Source: Betaproteobacteria bacterium
Lineage (GTDB): Bacteria; Pseudomonadota; Gammaproteobacteria; Burkholderiales; Sulfuricellaceae
Direction of reading: 5' to 3'
NCBI GenBank assembly: GCA_021373185.1
Contig: JAJFTF010000037.1
Span: forward strand, 1 to 42,552
Length of the DNA stretch: 42,552 bases
Shown here: positions 19,201 through 27,211 of the stretch, piece after piece
How positions within the stretch are numbered: the stretch's first letter is position 1
Layout: each line of letters starts with the position of its first letter
The notes under the pieces: generated by a model
What the model was told of the DNA's origin: nothing
The model's input: only the letters and a program-made list of their open reading frames with translations
The model's database searches: none
Translations under genes and position numbers: made by a program

Positions 19201-22200
19201 AACGGGTGAGGCGCAGGATTTTCCGCTCCGATTCCTTGCGCTCGGTGATGTCGCGGGCAATGCCGACGTTGCCGATGACTTGCCCGGCGCTATCGAAAAT
19301 CGGGGATTTGATGGTTTCGATCCAGAGCCGCTTACCGTCACTGGTTAGCAACGGTTCCTCGATGCGTTTCCGCTGACCGCTCGCCATCACCTCCCGGTCA
19401 TCTGCAACGTGCCGCTCAGCCATGTCAGGCGGGAAAAAATCGAATTCGCTTTTTCCCGCCAACTGTTCGGGAGAAACGCCACACGCTTTGGCACAAGGCT
19501 CGTTCCCCGCGATAAAATGGCTCTCGCCATCCTTCAGCCAAGCCATATCGGGGATATTGTCGAGTAACGCCTTCTGTGTTTTCAGGCTGTGTTGTAACTT
19601 TTCGGCATTCCACTGGCGGGTCAGGGCCACTGCGTAAAACGCGGCAAAACGCTCGACCATGAGCAAATCCTGCTTGCTGTAATCGCGCGCGGCATTGGCC
19701 AACGCAATGATTCCCGCCAATCCGCCTTCAACCAGCGCCGGCACGCAAAGGAAGCTATGAATGGCCGGATGCCCCGGCGGCACACCCGTCGAACGTGCAT
19801 CCGCAGCGACATCGTTGACGAGCACGGCTTCGCCGTGGTCGATTACCCAGCCGAACAGCCCGTCCCAGCGCTCGAACACGATGCGTTTGTCTGCCACCTG
19901 GCACTCGTCCTTCACCTCGCTGGTCATGGTCGGCACCACCAGATGCCCGCTTTTCGGCTCCATGTAGCCGACAAAACCAATGGCGCTTTCAGTCAGCGCC
20001 TGAGTCCAGGCCAGGATGATTTCAGAAACGCTGTCCACCGACATATCGGTGGACAGAATGATGTCCGATACTTCCGCGAGCGCATTATCCACTCGCCCGC
20101 CCCAGAACATCTGGCGCTCCAGGGTCGCCTGGATTTTTTTCTGCTCGAAATTATCCAGAGCGAAGGAAATATCCTGCATCATTTCCGTCAGCAGATCGAT
20201 CATCTTGCCGTCGAAGTAGCCGATCTCCGTAGCATACAATGTCAGCGCACCAATGGACGCCCACCCCTGCTTCAATGGAAACGCGGCGGCGGCACGGATG
20301 CCACGGTCGGACAACGCCGCGCGCCAAGGCGCGGTATTGGCGTCGGCGACGTAATCGTTGACGATGTACGGCTTGCCCTCGCGAATGGCGGTGCCGGTTG
20401 GCCCGCGCCCTTGCGGCACGTTTGGATCGATCGTCACCTCAAGATCGGCCAGATACCCTTGGTCGTCACCGTAATTGGCTTCGACGCGCACCTTGCCGTT
20501 TTCCTCATTCGGCAAGCCGATCCAGGCAAATTTGAAGCCGCCGGATTCCACCGCCACGCGGCAGATTTCGCGAAATAATGCATCGCGTTCGCCAATGCGC
20601 ACGATGGCCTGATTGGTCTGGCTCAACGCCGCATAGAGGCTGGTCAAGCGGGCGATCTTTTGCTCGGCCAGCCTGCGTTCGGTCACATTGTCGAATATCG
20701 TGGCAAAACGGCCTTTTTCCGGGCTGAACGCCATAACGTCGAAATAAATGCCGAGATCCGCAACGTAGTCCTGAAAGCGCGCGCTCTCTCCGTTCAATGC
20801 CACCCGCCCGTAAGTTTCGATCCACACCGGCTCAATGCCCGGCATCACCTCCCGCACTCGCTTGCCGACTACCGCATCCCGCCTGAGACCGGTGAGGCGT
20901 TCGAACGCCGGGTTGATTTCGAGATAACGAAAATCGCATGGGATGCCAGCGTCATCCACGATGATTTCGCACAAGGAGAAGCCGTTGAGCATGCTGTCGA
21001 ACAACGCACGGTAATCAGTTTCGCTTTTTTGGCGCGCCAGTTCCAACCGATATTGGTTTGCCGCGAAAGCGGCACGCTGTTGACGCCACCACAATGCCAC
21101 CATCGTCCCGGACAGCGTTATGAAAATCAAGGCTGAGGCGATGACAAGCGTCGCCAGTCGATGAATCGGCGCAAATATCTCCGCCTCATCCATTTTGACT
21201 ATCAGCCCCCACGACGTGCCGGCAATGCGGTGCACTGACGCCAGCACCGGTTCACCGCGATAATCCACTCCCCGCACCATGCCTTCAATGCCTCGCATCA
21301 CCATTGCGGCAGGCAGTTTATCGTCAGCCAGCGACAACCGGAATTTGAGTGCCGTGTCATGACGATGGCGCAGTTCATTGAGATATACCACCTCATCGCC
21401 TTCGCCGCGCACCAGCAAGCTTTCACCTGTTTCGCTGGGAATCGGCATGGATTGGATCATGGGATACAGATGCCGGCGCGGGTCGATTCTGAAATACATT
21501 ACCCCCACCACGCGTTTGTTGCCTCCCTCGGAAATCAGCAGAGGAACCAGCATATCGAGTTCGATCTTCTCCCCGGTCTCCGGCGTGCCGCGATGGAAAT
21601 CCGAAAATAAAATTTCTCTGCTTTGCGCAGCCTGGCGGGCGAAGATGCGTTCATGCTCAGGAATGGGTTCGCCCTCCTCACCGGAGGTCAACCAATCTTT
21701 ACCGGCATTGTCGAAAATCACCAGTTTGCTATAACCATAGAAATCGCGCTCGGCACGCATGCGTTCCAGCAACTTCTTGCGGATCGCAGCATCCTTTGCC
21801 CCGCCTCGCAACCAGCGCTCTGCCGCCTCGGCAAAGAAAGCCGCATTTTTCAACACCTCGCCGTCGCTGCGGCGTTCCGCCAGCCAAGCGCCCACCTGGC
21901 TCACCTTGAGGTCGGCGATGGCCGATAGCGCCTGCTGGCGTTCCACCTGGATTTCGCGCCGGTAATGATCAAAGGTGTAATAGCCGATGGCGCCGGTTGC
22001 CAGCGCTAGCAGAGTGAACGCCAAAAATGGAATCCAGCCGTGCAAACCGTCGACCTTGGGCGCGACGACATCAACTTGGGGAGGAACGGGCGATTCGGAG
22101 ACTGCGCGGAAAAAAAGGTTACGGATCAGGATATACAGCAGCAGCGCCGTGACAACGACGAACAAACCGCCTTTGTAAATTTGCGTCATCGGCAATGACG

Positions 22201-22333
22201 CAACCGAAGGAGAAAGCAGGCCAGCCAGTTCATCCGATACGACAATCCACAAGCCGGCTACCAACGCATACACGAGCGCAATGCGCAACGCCATTCGTTT
22301 CGCGAGATTTGACCCAGATTTTGATTCAGCCAT
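16217..22333 (-). CDS. Giant membrane cyclic di-GMP phosphodiesterase (Cache/GAF/PAS/GGDEF/EAL/REC)
   Basis: A 2038-residue multi-sensor protein. Membrane spans fall at ~13-35, ~52-72, ~98-120 and ~393-413, with a periplasmic Cache-like region at ~121-390. The cytoplasmic part has PAS (~440-555), GAF (~565-730), GAF (~750-910), PAS (~930-1045), GAF (~1055-1210), PAS (~1220-1345), PAS (~1345-1470), GGDEF (~1480-1640), EAL (~1655-1900) and a terminal receiver (~1915-2030: VDDEANVI, SDQRMPNMTG, FLTKPW). The GGDEF motif reads GADNF, probably inactive as a cyclase. EAL (GVEALLRWQHP) and DDFGTGYSS are intact, predicting cyclic di-GMP hydrolysis. GAF 1 and GAF 3 share the flanking phrase TNQAIVRI/TNEAIVRI, suggesting internal duplication. 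It is divergent from the double-receiver gene and lies 79 nt upstream of the EBD-PAS gene, possibly heading the same transcript. Confidence 0.92.
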   Translation of the reverse strand: MAESKSGSNLAKRMALRIALVYALVAGLWIVVSDELAGLLSPSVASLPMTQIYKGGLFVVVTALLLYILIRNLFFRAVSESPVPPQVDVVAPKVDGLHGWIPFLAFTLLALATGAIGYYTFDHYRREIQVERQQALSAIADLKVSQVGAWLAERRSDGEVLKNAAFFAEAAERWLRGGAKDAAIRKKLLERMRAERDFYGYSKLVIFDNAGKDWLTSGEEGEPIPEHERIFARQAAQSREILFSDFHRGTPETGEKIELDMLVPLLISEGGNKRVVGVMYFRIDPRRHLYPMIQSMPIPSETGESLLVRGEGDEVVYLNELRHRHDTALKFRLSLADDKLPAAMVMRGIEGMVRGVDYRGEPVLASVHRIAGTSWGLIVKMDEAEIFAPIHRLATLVIASALIFITLSGTMVALWWRQQRAAFAANQYRLELARQKSETDYRALFDSMLNGFSLCEIIVDDAGIPCDFRYLEINPAFERLTGLRRDAVVGKRVREVMPGIEPVWIETYGRVALNGESARFQDYVADLGIYFDVMAFSPEKGRFATIFDNVTERRLAEQKIARLTSLYAALSQTNQAIVRIGERDALFREICRVAVESGGFKFAWIGLPNEENGKVRVEANYGDDQGYLADLEVTIDPNVPQGRGPTGTAIREGKPYIVNDYVADANTAPWRAALSDRGIRAAAAFPLKQGWASIGALTLYATEIGYFDGKMIDLLTEMMQDISFALDNFEQKKIQATLERQMFWGGRVDNALAEVSDIILSTDMSVDSVSEIILAWTQALTESAIGFVGYMEPKSGHLVVPTMTSEVKDECQVADKRIVFERWDGLFGWVIDHGEAVLVNDVAADARSTGVPPGHPAIHSFLCVPALVEGGLAGIIALANAARDYSKQDLLMVERFAAFYAVALTRQWNAEKLQHSLKTQKALLDNIPDMAWLKDGESHFIAGNEPCAKACGVSPEQLAGKSEFDFFPPDMAERHVADDREVMASGQRKRIEEPLLTSDGKRLWIETIKSPIFDSAGQVIGNVGIARDITERKESERKILRLTRFYDTLSHTNEAIVRIAGLEELLAAVCRIAVVHGQFEAAALRRMQPDTGEVESLAYFGLDDAELKVVRFSSDPSVSLGQVPTAVVLRTGKHYICNDVFGDPAAQPRRELFKRLGIGAVGVFPIFRDGRVYCALTLYAGESGFFDENLVELLQEMAMDISFALDNFAREESRMQAVEALQESEVRFRTIFDSVNDAIFVHDLVTGAILDVNRRMCEMYGYSREEALQLGVGALSSGVPPYDQEGALQWIGKAVHGEPQTFEWHSRNRDGRLFWVEVNMRRASIGGLERLLVSVRDIGERKLAEEKLRLDALVFESSSEGMVITDAENRYIGVNRAFTEITGYTLEEVLGQNPRILHSGRQDADFYRKMWGDIQSIGHWQGELWNRRKNGEVYPEWLNITVVRDAAGKTTHHIGTMTDISSRKMAEDEIYHLTRYDVLTGLPNKFLLEYRLTQALGRADELHQHLGVVMVNLDNFHAINDSAGYSSGDQVLVKVAQRLSAAVREEDTVARMGADNFVAVEIYPGNINEFIVKIEKLLVAIAQPVEIEGREIQLNASLGISLYPGDGTTAMDLIQKAGIAMRHAKTEGGNNYSFFAHEMNTHALAEMALSNDLRHAQERGELRLHYQTQVDTFSGEIVGVEALLRWQHPELGLLMPSEFIALAEENGLIVPIGDWVLREACRQMKVWHEAGNSQLFISVNVSALQFKQVSLAQTVIKAIRESGLEAGSVELEMTEGMIMSHFEQTRATLTALKAFGVRFSIDDFGTGYSSLNYLKHFPIDKLKIDISFITDIAIDSDNAAIVRAMIAMGHSLQMKVIAEGVESEAQAGYLRTIHCDEMQGYYFSRPLPAEEVSALLGMRQSVRASVEEEYERVLLLVDDEANVISALKRVLRRDGYRILTAGSAQEGLELLAKHPVGVIISDQRMPNMTGIEFLSKVKVMYPDIVRMVLSGYTEVNTMTEAINRGAIYKFLTKPWEDEPLRETIKEAFLRYETDKDEA

Positions 22334-22639
22334 ACCTCCCCCGCAAAGAATGGGTTCCGTGTCTCAGTCTAACAGGATATGCTAAAGTCGTACTAAATAT
22401 ACATGATTTTACGATGTCTTTAGTAATATCCACTACTGGTATTACAAATCGCTTGAGACGAACTATCCGCCTAGTGCCGCAGGGTTAATCGGCAGAAGCT
22501 GGCGGCGAAAGAATTTTCGCAGATATAATGGGCCAAGCCTTTTTTCCAGGCTCTTGTGAAGGAAGCGGTGTGCAGGCATCATCCGGGAAGAGAGATCGGC
22601 AGCGACCACTACATGTCTATGATGATTTGGGAGAGGAAG
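22334..22639. other. Divergent promoter region with two adjacent dyads
   Basis: The spacer between the giant phosphodiesterase and the double-receiver gene holds no gene. CTAAAGTCGTA (22382-22392) pairs with TACGATGTCTTTAG (22410-22423) apart from a 3-nt bulge. GTAATA (22423-22428) pairs with TATTAC (22440-22445), extendable with one bulge to include CCA/TGG. These adjoining dyads lie in AT-rich DNA and are plausible operators for one or both divergent genes. A GGGGGAGG site precedes the giant gene. Confidence 0.35.
22505..22529 (+). promoter_or_regulatory. Candidate promoter of the double-receiver gene
   Basis: A perfect TATAAT box at 22524-22529 lies about 110 nt before the start codon. 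The expected -35 position is occupied by a perfect inverted repeat, GCGAAA-GAAT-TTTCGC (22505-22520), rather than a good -35 hexamer, so a bound regulator is possible. Confidence 0.4.
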
Positions 22640-23590
22640 ATGCAACGCATTCTGTTGGTAGATGACGATCAAAACATATTAAATGCCTTGCGCCGCGAGC
22701 TGGCTGGCGCCTATGAGGTGGAAACGTTCGTTTCGCCGCAGGAAGCGCTGCGGCATGCTGCAGGAACAGAATTTGCGCTGGTGGTGTCGGATTATCGTAT
22801 GCCGGATATGGATGGCGTGACCTTTCTCGAAAATTTCGGACAGATGCAACCGGATGCCGTGCGGCTGATCCTGAGCGGCGAGGCGGATATGGATGCGCTG
22901 ATCAAGGCCATTAACGTAACCCACCTATACCGTTTCCTGACCAAGCCGTGGGACGAGACCGACCTGAAGTCGAATATTCAGCAGGGACTGGACTACCGCG
23001 AGGCAATTCTGGAAAATCGCCGCGTTGCCAAAGCCTACCGGCAGCGCTTCGGCACTCCGCCGCAAGAGCAGGAACGCAAGCTGTACCGCGTACTGCTTGT
23101 CTTCCCGGACAAAAATGCCGCGACCGCCATGTCGCATGAACTGACGCATTCCGCCAATGAAGGGCTGTATGGCGCCATGAGCTATGAAATGACCCGTCGT
23201 CCTTCCTACGGCGGCCACGATTTCCAACTGGAAGTGAACAGTCTTACCTCGCCGCTGGAAGCACTGGATTACCTGAAAAACAATCCGTGCGACCTGGTCG
23301 TTGCCGATGTTTCCATGCCGGAAATGAATGGCGTGGCGTTCTTCAGCAAGCTGCGCCAGGCAGGTGCGGATAGCGCATGCATTCTGGTCGGCGAATCCCT
23401 GGATATGCCTACCCTGACCGACGCCATCAACCAGGTGCATATCGACAGCTTCATAAGACGCACATGGAGTGGCTACGAGCTCAAATTCACCGTAATGCGC
23501 GCGCTACGCTACCGCGACCTGCTGCTGGATAACCGCACTCTGGCAAACAGGCTGCGCGAACAAGCCGGCTCAACGGAAAATCCCGATTAA
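22640..23590 (+). CDS. Double-receiver response regulator with no output domain
   Basis: A 316-residue protein of two receiver domains. Receiver 1 (~1-120) is of the RpfG type and intact: LLVDDDQNI, phosphoacceptor VSDYRMPDMDG, and the Lys of FLTKPWDET. Receiver 2 (~160-290) keeps the phosphoacceptor region (VVADVSMPEMNG) but has FPDK in place of the acidic pair and FIRRTW in place of FLTKPW, so it is a probable pseudo-receiver. No DNA-binding or enzymatic domain is present. The frame could start at 22556, but GGGAG at 22629-22633 lies 6 nt before the ATG at 22640. The HD-GYP gene follows after 60 nt, so the two are probably co-transcribed and this protein may regulate it or share its kinase. 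Confidence 0.85.
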   Translation: MQRILLVDDDQNILNALRRELAGAYEVETFVSPQEALRHAAGTEFALVVSDYRMPDMDGVTFLENFGQMQPDAVRLILSGEADMDALIKAINVTHLYRFLTKPWDETDLKSNIQQGLDYREAILENRRVAKAYRQRFGTPPQEQERKLYRVLLVFPDKNAATAMSHELTHSANEGLYGAMSYEMTRRPSYGGHDFQLEVNSLTSPLEALDYLKNNPCDLVVADVSMPEMNGVAFFSKLRQAGADSACILVGESLDMPTLTDAINQVHIDSFIRRTWSGYELKFTVMRALRYRDLLLDNRTLANRLREQAGSTENPD

Positions 23591-23650
23591 GCGCGACGAA
23601 CAAAGCGGACTGGCGAGAATTCAATGAAGTATCGTAGTAACGAGTAAATC

Positions 23651-25003
23651 ATGGCTGCCCCTACATTACCGGACAATCCGCTGACACTGCTGTTCATCGA
23701 TGACGAAGCCAATATCCTGTCATCGCTCAAGCGCCTGTTCCGCCCGCATGGCTATCAGATCCTTACCGCCGAAGGCGGTGCTGCCGGTCTGGCGCTGCTG
23801 GAACAGGAGCCGGTGGACGTGGTGATATGCGACATGCGCATGCCCGGCATGAGCGGCGCCGAAGTGCTGGAACAAGTGCGGCTGAAGAGTCCTGAAACGG
23901 CGCGCATTCTGCTCACCGGCCATGCCGACATCAGTTCCACCATCGACGCCATCAATCGCGGCGAAATCTATCGCTATATTGCAAAACCATGGAATGACGA
24001 GGAAATTCTGCTCACCGTGCGCGACGCGCTGGAACGCAAGCTGCTGAAAGCGGAGAAGCTGCGCCTGGAAGCGCTGACCCGGCGGCAGAATGCAGAACTG
24101 AAGGAACTCAACGCCAGCCTGGAAGAGAAAGTACAGCAACGCACCGAGGAATTGCGCAAGACGATGGGAGAGCTATCGACGGCGCACGAGAAACTCAAGA
24201 AAGGTTTTTTCACCTCGATTCAGGTATTCGCCAACCTGATGGAACTACGCGAAGGTTCAATAGCCGGGCATTCGCGGCGTGTCGCCGATCTGTCGCGCAC
24301 CCTGGCGAAAAAGCTCGGCCTGCCCCCTGCGGAAATTCAGGATGTGGTGGTGGCTGCATTACTGCATGATATTGCCAAGATCGGGCTGCCAGACCGCCTG
24401 CTGACCAAGCCATTCGCCTCGCTGACCAGCGAGGAACGCGCCGACTATATCAAACATCCGACCAAGGGCGCGGCGGCGCTGATGGCACTGGAGCAACTGG
24501 CCAGCGCCGCCCGCCTGATCCGCACCCACCATGAACGTTGCGATGGCATGGGCTACCCTGCCGGGCTGCGGGGAGACGACATCCCGTTCGGCGCACGCAT
24601 CATCGCGGTCGCCAACGATTACGACGGCCTTCAGTCCGGGCGCCTGATTTCCCAGAGCCTGAGCGCCGATGCGGCAGTGAAGATGATCATCAAGGGTCGC
24701 GGCAAACATTATGATCCGCTGGTGGTGGATGCCTTCGTCGATTTGATGGGCAAGCCCGAGGAAGAATCCTATGGGCCGGAGATTGTGCTGCATCCCGCCG
24801 AACTGGAACCGGGCATGGTATTGTCGCGCGATTTTGTCAGCACGGATGGACTGTTGTTGCTGGCGCGGGATTACGTGCTGGATCAACATCTGATCGAGCA
24901 GCTCAGGCATTTTGAGGAAAGCGAGGATCGGGTTCTTGAAGTCCGCGTCCGACCAGACAAGCTTGGACAAAAACCGGCGCTGCATCCTGCACCTGCGCCA
25001 TAA
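23651..25003 (+). CDS. REC-HD-GYP cyclic di-GMP phosphodiesterase (RpfG-like)
   Basis: A 450-residue RpfG-type response regulator that hydrolyses cyclic di-GMP. The receiver has the acidic pair in LLFIDDEANI, Asp61 (ICDMRMPGMSG) and Lys112 (YIAKPW). A coiled coil (~125-185) leads to the HD-GYP domain, with His207 in AGHSRRV, HD at 239-240 (ALLHDIAKIGLPD), HHE at 293-295 and GYP at 301-303 (CDGMGYPAGLRGDDIP). All expected metal ligands that I can check are present, so activity is likely. A C-terminal extension of ~85 residues (ILHPAELEPGMVLSRD type) is common in this group. It follows the double-receiver gene in the same direction and is convergent with the ferredoxin gene, with only 14 nt between their ends and no terminator visible. 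Confidence 0.93.
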   Translation: MAAPTLPDNPLTLLFIDDEANILSSLKRLFRPHGYQILTAEGGAAGLALLEQEPVDVVICDMRMPGMSGAEVLEQVRLKSPETARILLTGHADISSTIDAINRGEIYRYIAKPWNDEEILLTVRDALERKLLKAEKLRLEALTRRQNAELKELNASLEEKVQQRTEELRKTMGELSTAHEKLKKGFFTSIQVFANLMELREGSIAGHSRRVADLSRTLAKKLGLPPAEIQDVVVAALLHDIAKIGLPDRLLTKPFASLTSEERADYIKHPTKGAAALMALEQLASAARLIRTHHERCDGMGYPAGLRGDDIPFGARIIAVANDYDGLQSGRLISQSLSADAAVKMIIKGRGKHYDPLVVDAFVDLMGKPEEESYGPEIVLHPAELEPGMVLSRDFVSTDGLLLLARDYVLDQHLIEQLRHFEESEDRVLEVRVRPDKLGQKPALHPAPAP

Positions 25004-25017
25004 CACGTAAACGGAAC

Positions 25018-25344
25018 TTATCCCCAGATTTCCGGCGGCACGCAGAGCCGCGCCACCGGCACATCGCCCAGCAGATGCTCGTCGATAATGGTAGCGACAT
25101 CCTCTTTCGCAAGCTTGCCGTACATCACGCCCTCCGGGTAGACCAGCACGCTCGGCCCGGAACCGCACGGCCCGATACAGCCGGTCAGGGTGATGCGGAA
25201 CCGCTCCCCCAGGTTGCGCTTCTGGAACTCGAACATGAACTCGTCCACCACCTCGCCGCAGCCATTCTGGTTGCAGGAGCCGCGCGGATGGCCGGGGCCA
25301 CGGTTCTGGGTGCAGACGAAAATATGTTTTTCCGGTTTTGCCAT
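25018..25344 (-). CDS. Thioredoxin-fold [2Fe-2S] ferredoxin
   Basis: A 108-residue protein with the Cys pattern of the thioredoxin-like [2Fe-2S] family (as in the Clostridium pasteurianum and Azotobacter proteins). Likely ligands are Cys11, Cys24, Cys56 and Cys60, in HIFVCTQNR, PRGSCNQNG and LTGCIGPCGSGPSVLVYPEG. Cys29 is an additional, probably non-ligating cysteine. It is the last gene of the nif/fix unit, separated from fixX by a 170-nt spacer containing a long dyad repeat. Proteins of this type are often encoded in nif clusters and may carry electrons or have a protective role toward nitrogenase; the exact role here is inferred from position. A TAGGAAAAG ribosome site precedes the ATG. 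Confidence 0.87.
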   Translation of the reverse strand: MAKPEKHIFVCTQNRGPGHPRGSCNQNGCGEVVDEFMFEFQKRNLGERFRITLTGCIGPCGSGPSVLVYPEGVMYGKLAKEDVATIIDEHLLGDVPVARLCVPPEIWG

Positions 25345-25380
25345 GATCTTTTCCTATTCCACTAGCTCAAAATCCGATTG

Positions 25381-25502
25381 TTAGCCACGGATTAACACAG
25401 ATTTACACTGATGGTCTTGATGTTGTCGGCTGATGCACACTGGTGCAAAAGCGCCAGACCACTCCCGGAAATCAGTGCTCATCCGTGTTAATCCGTGGCT
25501 AA
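25381..25502. repeat. Intergenic dyad element A (32-bp imperfect inverted repeat)
   Basis: Arms at 25381-25412 and 25471-25502 are complementary at 28 of 32 positions. The outer 18 bp (TTAGCCACGGATTAACAC and its complement) match perfectly. The 58-bp centre is unrelated sequence. It fills the spacer between fixX and the ferredoxin gene. The same motif family recurs at 29183-29319. The structure resembles a palindromic interspersed element or small non-autonomous element; no clear target duplication is visible. Confidence 0.85.
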
Positions 25503-25517
25503 AAAATGCCTTCAGCC

Positions 25518-25808
25518 TCAGCCGAACTTGAACAATATCCCGTACCCGCCGCGCGGATACTCCCAATCGACGTTGCGGTAATCGTCGCAGATGATGCGGC
25601 AAGTGCCGCATTCCAGACAGCCATCGGCGATCAGCACCACCTTGCCGTTGCCCTCCAGGGTGTAGCAACCCGCCGGGCAGCACACCGTGCATTGCCGGGT
25701 CTGGCATTCGTACTCGCAGACATCCGGCTTGACGATCTTGACGTGGGGCCGATCTGAATCGACACGGTAGCGGTTCTGGAACAGTTTTTCCTCGACTTTG
25801 ACGATCAT
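25518..25808 (-). CDS. fixX: FixX ferredoxin-like protein
   Basis: A 96-residue iron-sulfur protein of the FixABCX complex. It passes electrons from the FixC flavin branch to the quinone pool. Cys clusters are visible in [20 protein letters not shown] and [15 protein letters not shown], the second being a typical 4Fe-4S CxxCxxC arrangement. The C-terminus [15 protein letters not shown] is typical of FixX. The frame extends five codons further upstream, but the ATG at 25808 overlaps the fixC stop (ATGA) and is the likely start. It is translationally coupled to fixC. Confidence 0.95.
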   Translation of the reverse strand: MIVKVEEKLFQNRYRVDSDRPHVKIVKPDVCEYECQTRQCTVCCPAGCYTLEGNGKVVLIADGCLECGTCRIICDDYRNVDWEYPRGGYGILFKFG

Positions 25809-27106
25809 CTGAAAGCCCTCCAAAGCTTGTATGCATCACCCATCAACCCGAACAGCGAGCGCTTCTGGCGGAAGCTGGAAAAAATCTCGCGTTCCTTGGT
25901 TTTCTTGTCCACGCCATCGACATGCAGCATGGTGTGGGCGGAGCGGTTAACCAGTTCCGGGTAGGTGGTAAAGAACTGGCGGTTTTCATGAAAAATCTCC
26001 GGCATTTCCTGGTATTTTTTCAAATCCTTCATGACGAAACTGTCGTCAAGCTTGCTGCGGTAGACCTCCAGGTTCGCCGCCGACATCGGCTTGCCCGCCT
26101 TGATCAGGTCGATCACGGTTTCCGCCGCGATCCGTCCGGTGGTCATCGCCAGATTGGAACCCTCGCGATGCACCGCATTGACGAACATGCCGGAGTCGCC
26201 GACGATCATCCAACCGTCGCCATAAATTTTGGGGATCGCCTTGTAGCCCCCTTCAGGAATCAGGTGGGCGGTGTATTCCTTCATCTCGCCGCCGGCCAGC
26301 AACGGCTTGATCGAGGGATGGTTCTTCATCTCCTCCAGCAGGGCGTAGGGCGTGGTCTTCTGCTCCTTGAAATCGGACAGCATACAACCCACGCCGACTG
26401 CGATGGATTCCTTGTTGGTGTAGAGAAAGCCGGTACCCATCATGCCCTGGGTGATTTTGCCGAACAGCTCGATCACCACGCCCTCTTCTTCGCCGATGTT
26501 GAAGCGCTCCTGCAAGACCTCCTGCGGCAGGAAATGAATTTCCTTCACCGCCAGCGCCACGTTTTTCGGCTCCAGCTCCGGGTGAAATTCGGCCTTCTTG
26601 GCCAGCAGGGAATTCACCCCGTCCGCAAGAATCACCACATCGGCGTAGATGCTGCCGCCATCGCGATCCACCTGCACCCCGACCACCCGGTTGCCCTCGT
26701 CGCGCAACAGATCGGTCACCGTGGTTTCGCAGATCACCAGCGCGCCCGCCTCCTGCACCTTGCCCGAAAACCACTTGTCGAACTGCGCGCGAATGATGGT
26801 ATAGCGATTGAACGGCTCCTTGTTGAAAGCATCCGAGCGATAGTGAGTGCCGACAAATGAATCGTCGTCCAGCACCCACATGCGCTGCTCGATGATATGG
26901 CGTTCCAGCGGCGCATCGTCGCGAAAATCGGGAATGATCTTCTCCAGCGCATCGGCATAGAGAATCGCGCCCTGCACATTTTTCGACCCGGCACTCTCGC
27001 CGCGCTCCAGTTGCAGCACGTTCAGCCCGGCCTTGGCCATGGTATAGGCGGCGGCGTTGCCGGAAGGCCCGGCACCGACCACGATGACATCGAATTTTTC
27101 ACTCAT
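25805..27106 (-). CDS. fixC: FixC flavoprotein (electron transfer flavoprotein-quinone oxidoreductase family)
   Basis: A 433-residue FAD protein of the FixABCX complex, which bifurcates electrons from NADH to quinone and to ferredoxin or flavodoxin for nitrogenase. The N-terminal dinucleotide-binding motif GAGPSG lies at ~11-16 ([20 protein letters not shown]). A second FAD region reads [20 protein letters not shown], where GD-x8-9-G type motifs sit in this family. The iron-sulfur portion is supplied separately by FixX, encoded immediately downstream with a 4-nt overlap. An AAAAGGAG site 6-7 nt before the ATG supports the start. Dyad element B separates it from fixB. Confidence 0.96.
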   Translation of the reverse strand: MSEKFDVIVVGAGPSGNAAAYTMAKAGLNVLQLERGESAGSKNVQGAILYADALEKIIPDFRDDAPLERHIIEQRMWVLDDDSFVGTHYRSDAFNKEPFNRYTIIRAQFDKWFSGKVQEAGALVICETTVTDLLRDEGNRVVGVQVDRDGGSIYADVVILADGVNSLLAKKAEFHPELEPKNVALAVKEIHFLPQEVLQERFNIGEEEGVVIELFGKITQGMMGTGFLYTNKESIAVGVGCMLSDFKEQKTTPYALLEEMKNHPSIKPLLAGGEMKEYTAHLIPEGGYKAIPKIYGDGWMIVGDSGMFVNAVHREGSNLAMTTGRIAAETVIDLIKAGKPMSAANLEVYRSKLDDSFVMKDLKKYQEMPEIFHENRQFFTTYPELVNRSAHTMLHVDGVDKKTKEREIFSSFRQKRSLFGLMGDAYKLWRAFR

Positions 27107-27121
27107 GATTTACTCCTTTTT

Positions 27122-27200
27122 TCACCGCAGAGACGCAGAGGCAGAGAAAAACATTTCAATGCCTTTGATCTTCTCTGTGCCTCTGCGTCTCTGCGGTTGA
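27122..27200. repeat. Intergenic dyad element B (CTCTGCGTCTCTGCGG type)
   Basis: Left arm 27122-27148 (core CCGCAGAGACGCAGAGGCAG) and right arm 27171-27200 are complementary over ~27 bp except for small insertions (a TG and a T) in the right arm. The 22-bp loop region is AATGCC-rich. It almost fills the fixC-fixB spacer. It differs in sequence from elements A and C, so at least two repeat families occupy this operon. In RNA it would form a stable hairpin, but there is no U-run after it, so it is not a standard terminator. Confidence 0.85.
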
Positions 27201-27211
27201 TTTGCATTTTT

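Noticed and set aside
25381..25502. Dyad element A as a rho-independent terminator
   Set aside because: The arms are long but separated by 58 nt and there is no proper U-run at the base for the minus-strand transcript. It fits a repeat element better.
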